This document shows, one piece after another, positions 16,157 through 22,954 of a DNA stretch of 44,451 nt. The stretch is from contig CALUSM010000022.1 of assembly GCA_944323445.1 (NCBI GenBank), positions 1 through 44,451 of the forward strand. Reading direction: 5' to 3'. Under the pieces are notes generated by a model. That model was given only the letters and a program-made list of their open reading frames with translations, was not told where the DNA came from and did not search any database. How positions within the stretch are numbered: position 1 is the stretch's first letter; each line of letters begins with the position of its first letter. A program made the position numbers and the translations under genes. Origin of the DNA: an uncultured Bacteroidales bacterium. Its GTDB lineage: Bacteria; Bacteroidota; Bacteroidia; Bacteroidales; UBA932.

Positions 16157-16708
16157 CTATATTATATCGTAAGTTATTATTCTATACCAAGAATGATAAT
16201 TCCCGTCACTGTCAGGCAGCAAAGAGGACATCTTAGACGATGCATATGGAGCCGGCTCATTTCGATTAAATACACCACTGTAAAAATAGCCATCATCCAC
16301 ACCATCCCAGCCCCAATTACAATGTACAAATTCCCTCGTTTCGGTTTTTCCCCCATACGTACTACCTGTTGTCCAACCTATATACTGCCCGCTCAGCCTT
16401 TGCTTTACATAACCGTCAACAACCCACGTATGAGCATTGAAAGCATTCGCCTTTGCCGACATAATTACAGGATACCCCTTGTCTAAGGAAATATACACTC
16501 TATTCATATCACAATAATTCAAACTTTTATATAGTTCCACATTAGAATATCCATTTGATTTCATGTACTTCACCAAATGTTTAGGCCAAATTAATGTCCC
16601 GCTTCCAGTGTCCTTAGGCTTGCAGTTATAATATATATCAGCAAATAATATTGCCACCGAATCGGCATACACAGAGGTATCACTAACACTTCTCTTTTTC
16701 TTTAACAC
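16157..16708 (-). pseudogene. C10 (streptopain-like) peptidase, 5' truncated
   Basis: This is the C-terminal part of a C10 cysteine peptidase. The catalytic His93 is in NAHTWVVDGY, and the Trp motif is in HCNWGWDGVDDGYF. The segment normally carrying the catalytic Cys, before the ADSVAILFADIYY region, is missing, as are the propeptide and signal peptide. The only start in frame here is a GTG at 16708. The frame stays open a little further to a TAA near 16764-16766, inside a palindrome, with no ATG. Without the Cys it cannot act as a peptidase. The DNA is AT-rich compared with its surroundings. I read it as a remnant of an acquired secreted protease. Confidence 0.8.
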
Positions 16709-16748
16709 TTCATATGGAATGACTACATCAAATATGGAATAATGCAGT

Positions 16749-16818
16749 ATTATCTGAATTCTTTATTTTTGTAAAACAAAAATAGCGAAACTTTCTAAAA
16801 ATGCAAATTTCAGATAAT
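16749..16818. repeat. Nested palindrome at truncated end of C10 peptidase
   Basis: The outer arms ATTATCTGAA (16749-16758) and TTCAGATAAT (16809-16818) are perfect complements. Inside, TATTTTTGT (16764-16772) and ACAAAAATA (16776-16784) form a 9-bp hairpin with a 3-nt loop. Each strand of the inner stem therefore reads TATTTTTG, a TAnnTTTG promoter match. It could be a small mobile relic, a bidirectional terminator or a promoter in an invertible segment. Confidence 0.6.
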
Positions 16819-16980
16819 AATTCTTACAGACACGGCAATACCAAGGTTTACTGTAACCGCTGTATGGTCAGACTACCTGAAAATGCAGAAGACACCGCGT
16901 CCGGAATCGAACTTCGGATTTTCAAACTAGTATCTGACGCGACGGCAAAAACGCCGGTTTTGACATAAATCCGTCCCTCT

Positions 16981-17960
16981 AAAAAATCTTGGCTATAGTT
17001 TAAATTTCCGTTGTAAAAAAGATGTTTTCCCCAATCATAGCCAATTCCATCATAGACTTTTGGACATCTCTTTTAAACTTCAGGTTGGTCTCGATGACTT
17101 TGAACCAGTTGAGGTAGTTCTGGAGGTATTTTGTAGAGATTCCGCAGAAGCAGGCCCTGATCCATCTCTTGAGCCTGGCATGCATGGAATTCACGTGCTA
17201 TATATGATAGACGCCCAGCTTGACCCTCTGCCTGATGTCAGCGCGCAGCACCACGTGCCTTATCTTTATGTCGGACGCGTATCCCTTGTAACTTGCATGC
17301 CCGTCCGAGCATAGGGTCGTGCTTGCCCGCAGAGGCGTGACGAGACTGCCGGACACCTTTGACCGGACCCGCCGCGCTTGCGGGCAGGACGTTTCAGATG
17401 ACGGCTGCTTTTCTCCGACTCGTAAAGGTACGTCTCGTTGCTCTCCACTATGCCTTCGAAGCTCTCGCCCGGTCCTGGAGGAACGTACCCAGTATCTTGT
17501 GGCGCCAGTCAAACGCCGTTTTCTTGTTGATCCTTAGCTCCGAGGATATTTTGTCCAGGGACTTGTTCTCTGACATGAGAGACATATAGCGGGTGGCCAG
17601 CTCGCGCCGGTGAAGGTCGGCCTGTCAGGTCCCCGTGTACTCGATGAACGTGCGGCCGCAATCGCAGCACCTGAAACGCTGAGCTCCCTTGTCGCGGCCG
17701 AAGCGGTAATAGTGGCTGCCTCCGCAGTGAGGACAGCGACACTGCTTGTCCAGAAGCTGCCTTAGACGGGGATTTGTGACGATGATGATGACTGGTGACG
17801 GGGATATTGACTCGAGTAACTGAGCACGTTCCTATTCTGACAGTCCGGCTATTGCTTATAAGATTTCTTGGATCTTCATTTTTTGATTCAACTATTGCTT
17901 GCGAAGATAATCATTTTCTGCTTTCCGACAACGTGTATTTAAACTATAGTCAAAATCTTT
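16981..17960 (-). mobile_element. Decayed IS1595-like insertion sequence
   Basis: An element of about 980 bp. The terminal inverted repeats match closely: TTGGCTATAGTTTAAAT at the left (from 16989) and, on the minus strand at the right, TTGACTATAGTTTAAAT, followed in both by a CGTTGT. The match extends several bases outward as A-rich sequence. The outer limits are accurate to a few bases, and no target duplication was found. It carries one broken transposase gene. It sits directly after the TlpA-like gene, whose stop is only about 30 bp away. Confidence 0.8.
17000..17788 (-). pseudogene. IS1595/ISXO2-type transposase, frameshifted
   Basis: Pieces of one transposase are spread over several frames. 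The N-terminal zinc ribbon reads CPHCGGSHYYRFGRDKG then CCDCGRTFIEYTG (17620-17720). An in-frame TGA follows, then a helix-turn-helix-like stretch, SSELRINKKTAFDWRHKIL. The catalytic region continues in another frame as GIVESNETYLYES and in a third as LCSDGHASYKGYAS. After an in-frame TAG at 17198-17200 the C-terminal part continues HVNSMHARLKRWIR. The order and motifs fit the ISXO2-like DDE transposases of the IS1595 family. With at least two stops and two frame changes, it is inactive. Confidence 0.85.
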
Positions 17961-17988
17961 ACCTTAAAACAGACTGCGATTGCCTAGT

Positions 17989-19158
17989 CTATAGCAGACG
18001 GCCAATCTCCATCTCAAGACGACGCATATCGAACACGTCCTTGGACTGGATGCTGCCGTCACGGGATATTACGTACATCGCGGGAAGCTGGGTGACGTTG
18101 TACAGCAACGCTCCGACGGATGCTCCTGCAGCAGGGTCGCATACACTGATCCAGGGCAGTTCCTGCTCCTTCACCTGCATGGCCCAGGCAGTCTTGTCGG
18201 AGTTCAGGCCCACCTGGTATATCTCCAGACCGCGCCTGTGATACCTTTCGTAGAGTATCTTCAGGTCAGTATTGTATACCCTCTGCTCTACATTGGAGGC
18301 ATCCCAGAACATTAGGATTATCACCTTGCCCTTGAGAGCCGTCAGGGACTGCTGCTGACCGTTTACGTCATTGAGAACTATCTCAGGGAAGTCCACGGCC
18401 TCGGCGGCAGCCATCCTGTTCTGAATCTCCATGGCATTGAGCCTCAGACTCACTTCGTCTGCCAGCGACACCAGATAAGGAGATGCCGGATACACCGTCT
18501 TCAGACTGTCATAGACCCTTTCCATAAGGATAGCGTCGGTCGTCTGGGAGAATACCGGCAGGCCGCCGGATGTCTTCATGTAGAGCACGGGAATCACGCT
18601 CATCGACTTGGGATGCGAGTAAACATACTTTATAGCATTCTGCTTGCACTTGACATAGACAGAGCCCAGTTCCCTTTTCAGACGGGTCACCTCTGCCTGC
18701 CCGCCTCTTTCCTCGGCTTCGGCAAGCTCCGAGGCCATCCTGTCGAACTCCGCGTTGAACGCCTTTATGACCGAATCCACCTCCTGCATCAGGACAGACT
18801 CCTCGGAGCCCCTGATCTCAACCTTTCCTGGAGCGGCCCAGTCCGCCGTAACACTCACCTTTTCCCTATTCTGCAGCAGGAGAGACACGTTCTCACCATT
18901 GCCGTAAGAGAGGTAAATGAACTCGGGGGAACCGGCATATACAGGAACTCCGCATGTAACCTTCCCGTTGGAGGTATAGACAGTATCCAGCACCTGTATC
19001 TCGTTCATGGCCAGACGTGAGACCACTACTTCCGTGCTGTCCGGAGCACCTTTTACCGTAAGACTTATACGCGCTGTATCCCTGTTTCCGCATGTTGTGA
19101 TAAGGGCTGTGAACAACGGCAGGGAGAATAAACAAATCCAGTAGTATTTCGATCTCAT
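17989..19158 (-). CDS. TlpA-like lipoprotein lacking redox cysteines
   Basis: A 389-residue protein from the ATG at 19158, chosen because the lipoprotein signal peptide (MRSKYYWICLFSL..., lipobox LITTC) starts there and the HIT gene ends 4 bp before it. The N-terminal half resembles the DUF4369 domain often found with TlpA in Bacteroidota. A charged coiled region lies around residues 140-180. The C-terminal half is a thioredoxin fold (KGKVIILMFWD...). Where WCxxC should be, the sequence reads FWDASNVEQR, so both redox cysteines are missing and thiol chemistry is unlikely. A binding or structural role in the envelope is inferred. Confidence 0.8.
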   Translation of the reverse strand: MRSKYYWICLFSLPLFTALITTCGNRDTARISLTVKGAPDSTEVVVSRLAMNEIQVLDTVYTSNGKVTCGVPVYAGSPEFIYLSYGNGENVSLLLQNREKVSVTADWAAPGKVEIRGSEESVLMQEVDSVIKAFNAEFDRMASELAEAEERGGQAEVTRLKRELGSVYVKCKQNAIKYVYSHPKSMSVIPVLYMKTSGGLPVFSQTTDAILMERVYDSLKTVYPASPYLVSLADEVSLRLNAMEIQNRMAAAEAVDFPEIVLNDVNGQQQSLTALKGKVIILMFWDASNVEQRVYNTDLKILYERYHRRGLEIYQVGLNSDKTAWAMQVKEQELPWISVCDPAAGASVGALLYNVTQLPAMYVISRDGSIQSKDVFDMRRLEMEIGRLL

Positions 19159-19162
19159 AGAC

Positions 19163-19564
19163 TCAGAGCTTTGCATATTCCGCAGCGATGGAGGCCGCCA
19201 GGGCCTCGAAGCGCTCACCGCTCAGTGAAAGTTTCGTTTTCCTGAAATCCATGTCGCCCTCGCTGTCCAGAGGCACCAGATGTATGTGGGCATGGGGCAC
19301 TTCCATCCCCAGCACGGCCACTCCTACCCTCTTGCAGGGGACTGCGGCCCTGACAGCCCTGGCGACCTTACGGGCGAAAAGCTGCAGTTCAACGTAGGTC
19401 TGCTCGTCCAGATCGAAAAGGTAGTCCACCTCCTTCTTCGGGATAACCAGGGTATGTCCCTCCTTCAGGGGATTGATGTCCAGAAATGCGTAGCAACTCT
19501 CGGTCTCGGCGACCTTGTAGGAGGGTATTTCCCCCTTTACTATTTTAGAAAAAACAGATGCCAT
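19163..19564 (-). CDS. HIT-family (Hint-like) nucleotide-binding protein
   Basis: A 133-residue histidine-triad protein with the signature HAHIHLVP at about residues 90-97 and the family start SVFSKIVKGEIPSYKVAE. Hint proteins hydrolyse AMP-lysine and similar adenosine phosphoramidates; the cellular substrate is generally unknown. It follows greA by 15 bp and precedes the TlpA-like lipoprotein gene by 4 bp, so the three form an operon. Full length. Confidence 0.92.
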   Translation of the reverse strand: MASVFSKIVKGEIPSYKVAETESCYAFLDINPLKEGHTLVIPKKEVDYLFDLDEQTYVELQLFARKVARAVRAAVPCKRVGVAVLGMEVPHAHIHLVPLDSEGDMDFRKTKLSLSGERFEALAASIAAEYAKL

Positions 19565-19579
19565 AATTTCCTGTATGGA

Positions 19580-20050
19580 TTAAAGTGAGATATCGAGGAT
19601 TTCGAACTTCAGGATGCCGGAGGGAACCTTTACTTCCACCACCTCACCCTTGCGCTTGCCTATCAGGGCCTTGCCTATAGGGGTGCCTGCAGCCAGCTTG
19701 CCCTCGCGGAAGTTGGCCTCGCTCTCGCCGACCAGGGTGTACTGGACGGTGGTGTTGTTGAGCAGGTTCTTGAGTGTCACCTTGGTGAGCATCTGCACGT
19801 GGTCGGTGTTGATCTTGGACTCGTCAATGACGCGGGCATTGGCCACGAGATTCTCGAGCTTGGATATCTTGAGCTCCAAAAGGCCCTGAGCCTCCTTGGC
19901 TGCGTCATATTCTGCATTTTCCGAGAGGTCTCCCTTGTCTCTCGCTTCCGCTATCTGCTTTGAGATAACGGGTCTCTGGCTGATAGCCTCTGCCAGTTCG
20001 GCCTTGAGCTTCTCAAGACCTTCGGCTGTTACATAATGAATTTCAGACAT
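19580..20050 (-). CDS. greA: Transcription elongation factor GreA
   Basis: GreA, 156 residues, rescues backtracked RNA polymerase by stimulating cleavage of the nascent RNA. The N-terminal coiled coil contains the family motif ARDKGDLSENAEYDAAKE (residues 37-54), with the acidic tip residues present. The C-terminal domain has GTPIGKALIGKRKGEVVEV. The length is standard. The leader contains a -7 box and a terminator-like hairpin (20081-20132), so expression may be attenuated. Confidence 0.96.
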   Translation of the reverse strand: MSEIHYVTAEGLEKLKAELAEAISQRPVISKQIAEARDKGDLSENAEYDAAKEAQGLLELKISKLENLVANARVIDESKINTDHVQMLTKVTLKNLLNNTTVQYTLVGESEANFREGKLAAGTPIGKALIGKRKGEVVEVKVPSGILKFEILDISL

Positions 20051-20080
20051 AATTTCTTCTCTTATGCTTAATTAATAAAT

Positions 20081-20115
20081 CAAAAAAAGAATCCCGCGCA
20101 CAAGAGCGGGACTCT
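20081..20115 (-). terminator. Intrinsic terminator/attenuator before greA
   Basis: On the minus strand AGAGTCCCGC and GCGGGATTCT form a 10-bp stem (one G-U pair) with an 8-nt loop, followed directly by seven T. It is a textbook intrinsic terminator. It ends transcription from the small gene at 20162-20539, but also lies just downstream of the promoter box at 20125, in the possible greA leader. Confidence 0.8.
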
Positions 20116-20124
20116 TTCTACCTA

Positions 20125-20132
20125 CAAAGATA
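20125..20132 (-). promoter_or_regulatory. -7 box upstream of greA leader hairpin
   Basis: The minus strand reads TATCTTTG, an exact TAnnTTTG match, the same box as at ileS. A TTTG (minus strand) lies at 20156-20159, 23 bp upstream and slightly far. Transcripts would start near 20118 and enter the terminator hairpin at once. Confidence 0.5.
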
Positions 20133-20161
20133 GGATATATTTTTTAAATTGCCTACAAATT

Positions 20162-20539
20162 TTAATTTTCTCTTCTTTCAATGTACTTCGGATGCATTAT
20201 CTCGGAATATATCACCATATCCCTGGCACTGAAGCGGCGCTTCTTCCTGGGCGCCGCGGCCTCCGGCGGCCTGGGACTGACTGCGGGCTGAGGGTGTGGA
20301 ACAATGCGGGCAGGAGCAATGACAGGAACTGGTGCAGGAACAGGTTCCGCGGTCGGTGCGGGCTGCTCAGGTTCAGGCTCCGACACCGGCTCCGGCTGCT
20401 GCTCAAACTCCGGTTCCACAGCCTCCGGGAAAGGCTCCCGAGCGACCTTCTTCCGCTTTTTCTTCTTGTCATTCTCGAAAATCACCGGAAGTACGAAAAC
20501 CAGTACCGCTATGATAATACTCAGCCAATCCATATACAA
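20162..20539 (-). CDS. Small membrane-anchored Pro/Glu-rich protein
   Basis: A 125-residue protein of unknown function. It starts with a membrane segment (MDWLSIIIAVLVFVLPVIF, residues 3-21), followed by a lysine-rich patch. A long low-complexity linker rich in Pro, Glu and Ala covers about residues 35-95, and a basic, more ordered tail (KKRRFSARDMVIYSEIMHPK) ends the protein. The layout suggests a tail held away from the membrane in the cytoplasm. It has its own -7 box at 20556 and a terminator, so it is probably a single-gene unit. The second Met (20533) is an alternative start. Confidence 0.65.
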   Translation of the reverse strand: MYMDWLSIIIAVLVFVLPVIFENDKKKKRKKVAREPFPEAVEPEFEQQPEPVSEPEPEQPAPTAEPVPAPVPVIAPARIVPHPQPAVSPRPPEAAAPRKKRRFSARDMVIYSEIMHPKYIERREN

Positions 20540-20555
20540 TCTGACTTTTAATTTA

Positions 20556-20563
20556 CAAATATA
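20556..20563 (-). promoter_or_regulatory. -7 box for the 125-aa protein gene
   Basis: The minus strand reads TATATTTG (TAnnTTTG) 16 bp before the first ATG at 20539. No clear -33 element was seen. Confidence 0.45.
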
Positions 20564-20591
20564 AAGAAACTGCCGGATAAATGCAATGCCG

Positions 20592-22073
20592 CTACATTTG
20601 CTGCAGTCCTTTCAACAGACCGTCATGCGTCAGTTTATCCTCATTTTTTCTATATTCCAAAGCCTGTATGCATTGCTGCTCTCTTTCCTTGTCCAGCCGC
20701 ATGCTGAATGAGACTTTGCCATCCTTGATACCGTTCAGCACAAGACAGTATGGCTCAAGGAACGTATCGTCGGTCAAATAAATTCCGCCTTCTGCCTTGC
20801 TGCCGTCCGGTCCGACATCGGTTATGGTTTTCACATGTATCTCGGCAAGAGGGCAGCCCGAAAAAGCAAACTGGTCGAATATGAGCGAAGCCCAGAATCT
20901 GCTGATAGAGCCGTATTCGCTCAAGTCTTCATTTGAGGATATGTTCTCAATGTCTATAGCCATTCCACCGTCAAGGGCTATGAATTTCCCTCCGTCAATG
21001 TATTCCGTACCTGAAAACGGCATCATGACTTCTTCCCCATTCAGCCATAGCTTCAAAAATCCATTATCCCGAATGCTTGTGGTTTCCAGAACAAACGGGA
21101 CGCCCGTTATCTGCCCGGTAATATAATTTCTGACCTGGCCTCCCATGGCAGACGAAGCCCCTTCTTCGGTTTCGACTTCCTCGAACATCCTATAACGGAA
21201 TATTTCGATAAAGGACGATGCGGAAGAAGACTGTTCCGATGCTCCTGCCACGGAAATCCTGCTGGCCGTCTCACCACCGGCCATCTGCATGCTTCTGTTG
21301 ACAGTAAAATCAAAATAGAGCTTATCCTGTGTCTGAATAGACCCTCTGTATTTTCCCAATATCATGGTGTCCCTTTCTGACACAGGTTTCCCTTCGTCTA
21401 TCACCCACTGATATGCGGCATATATTACAGGAAGTATTTCTGATGCCTCATTATCGTTATCCCCACACGGCGGGACTATGCAAATATAACCGGGCTCGTC
21501 GGCAAACAGCCATTCAGGGAGACTTACAGCCTCAGCATCTTCGAAGTGCAGTACACCATTCCCGACTACAAACCATGCCAGCACCACAGCCACAATAGCT
21601 GCCGCTATTACCGGCACGACCCAGGTTTTCCTGCTATGGCTTCCAAGAAAGTCTTTTTTGAGTTTCTCATAGAATGCATTGAAATAATGCATTTCGTAAA
21701 TGACGGCATTTTTCCTTGCAATTCCGGCGATGTCAGCGGGCAGGTCCGACGGGAAGCCTTCGAATCCCTTGAGCATTATCGGAATTATGTTTTTCTTCTG
21801 CTTCAGGGCATAGGCAAGTTCTTTCCTTACCCAGTCATCATTCTGCGCTGAGGTTTTTACACATCTGTCGAATATTCCGGGTGACAGGATGATGATAAAG
21901 TCCTTGCAGCCGTCGATGATACGGAATATGTCAGTATCAAAATCCCCATTACGCAGGGTGTCGATATCAAAACTGACACTGAAACCGTCCCTGTCCAATA
22001 AATCGAAAAGGTGTTTTGCCGTCTCGTATCCACCTTCCCTTCTATAACTTATGAAGATGTCGTATTTTTTCAT
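20592..22073 (-). CDS. TIR-domain transmembrane protein
   Basis: A 493-residue protein. The N-terminal TIR domain (about 1-145) starts MKKYDIFISYRREGG and has the usual catalytic glutamate position at Glu85 in WVRKELAYAL, so NAD-cleaving activity is possible. One membrane segment follows (about 151-171, WVVPVIAAAIVAVVLAW). The last 320 residues form an unrecognised, acidic and Ser-rich domain, probably periplasmic. A cytoplasmic TIR joined through the membrane to an outside domain suggests a sensor-effector, perhaps for phage or envelope damage; this is inference. Its start overlaps ribF by 4 bp, and its DNA is AT-richer than ribF, which hints at transfer into the operon end. Confidence 0.85.
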   Translation of the reverse strand: MKKYDIFISYRREGGYETAKHLFDLLDRDGFSVSFDIDTLRNGDFDTDIFRIIDGCKDFIIILSPGIFDRCVKTSAQNDDWVRKELAYALKQKKNIIPIMLKGFEGFPSDLPADIAGIARKNAVIYEMHYFNAFYEKLKKDFLGSHSRKTWVVPVIAAAIVAVVLAWFVVGNGVLHFEDAEAVSLPEWLFADEPGYICIVPPCGDNDNEASEILPVIYAAYQWVIDEGKPVSERDTMILGKYRGSIQTQDKLYFDFTVNRSMQMAGGETASRISVAGASEQSSSASSFIEIFRYRMFEEVETEEGASSAMGGQVRNYITGQITGVPFVLETTSIRDNGFLKLWLNGEEVMMPFSGTEYIDGGKFIALDGGMAIDIENISSNEDLSEYGSISRFWASLIFDQFAFSGCPLAEIHVKTITDVGPDGSKAEGGIYLTDDTFLEPYCLVLNGIKDGKVSFSMRLDKEREQQCIQALEYRKNEDKLTHDGLLKGLQQM

Positions 22074-22954
22074 AACAGTTTCTCTGCTATTTTCCTATCA
22101 TTTTCCAACTGATGCCTGAGATCTTCCATCGAAGAAAAGCGATGCTCGTCGCGGAGGCGGGCGATGAAGCTGATGCGGAGGTCGAGGCCGTAGATGTCGT
22201 CGTTGAAACCGAAGATGTTGGTTTCGATGGTGCGGGCATTGCCGGAGCCTATGGTAGGACGGGTGCCGATGTTGCATATACCGCCGTGGCGCTGCCCGAG
22301 GACTTCAGCCTCAACGGCATAGACCCCGTTGGCAGGGACTACTTTCAACGGCTCGTAGAGTTCCATGTTGGCCGTGGGAAAGCCTATTGTCCTGCCGAGT
22401 TTGTTGCCGGCGACTACTACCCCGAGGAGGGTATAGCGGTAACCCAGCATTTCGGCGGCCTCTTGAACTTCACCGGCGGCGATGGCGTTGCGGATCTGGG
22501 TTGAGCTGACCTTCCGCTCCCCGCAGTGCACCTCCTCCACAATGCGCGTTTTCAGCCCCACAGAGGCGGCCAATGCTGCCAGTTCCTCCCGGGAGGCCGT
22601 GGACGAGCGACCGAGCCGGTGGTCATATCCAATAACAAGAGTATCTGCGTGGAAGCGGTCCACGAGATACTCTTTCATAAATTCGGTAGTGCTCAGCTGG
22701 CTGAAATCCCTGGTAAAGGGGACTACATAGACATTGTCAATGCCGAAGCGGTAGATGAGTTCCTTCTTCTCTTCGAGGGTGTTGAGCAGGCGGAAAGTAG
22801 AGGCGTCCTGCTGCAGGACATTGCGCGGATGGGGCCAGAATGTGACCACCGCGCTCTCCTCGCCTTCCTCCCGGGCCGTATCCTTCAGCACCTGAAGTAC
22901 GGCCCGGTGTCCGGCGTGCACCCCGTCGAAGAAACCTGTAGCGGCTACAACCAT
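22070..22954 (-). CDS. ribF: Bifunctional riboflavin kinase/FAD synthetase
   Basis: RibF makes FMN and then FAD from riboflavin. The 294 residues contain the adenylyltransferase domain with GFFDGVHAGHRAVL at the N terminus, a second nucleotide-binding motif (VIGYDHRLGRS) near residue 110, and the C-terminal kinase domain with LGRTIGFPTANM. The N terminus is about ten residues shorter than in many homologues and begins directly at the first strand. It overlaps the glycogen synthase/phosphorylase gene by 10 bp and the TIR gene by 4 bp, so it is embedded in a longer transcript. Confidence 0.94.
   Translation of the reverse strand: MVVAATGFFDGVHAGHRAVLQVLKDTAREEGEESAVVTFWPHPRNVLQQDASTFRLLNTLEEKKELIYRFGIDNVYVVPFTRDFSQLSTTEFMKEYLVDRFHADTLVIGYDHRLGRSSTASREELAALAASVGLKTRIVEEVHCGERKVSSTQIRNAIAAGEVQEAAEMLGYRYTLLGVVVAGNKLGRTIGFPTANMELYEPLKVVPANGVYAVEAEVLGQRHGGICNIGTRPTIGSGNARTIETNIFGFNDDIYGLDLRISFIARLRDEHRFSSMEDLRHQLENDRKIAEKLL

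Noticed and set aside
16895-16942. tRNA-like sequence on the minus strand (AAGTTCGATTCCGGA)
   Set aside because: It has a T-loop-like string and a CGCGTC/GACGCG pair, but the T-stem does not pair and there is no room for D and anticodon arms.
16943-16961. Terminator-like CGGC/GCCG hairpin followed by TTTT
   Set aside because: The stem is only four pairs and there is no gene it would serve.
16801-16968. A 55-codon plus-strand ORF with a CxxC (YCNRCMVRLP)
   Set aside because: It has no family or convincing start region, and it starts inside the palindrome arm. I could not separate it from chance.
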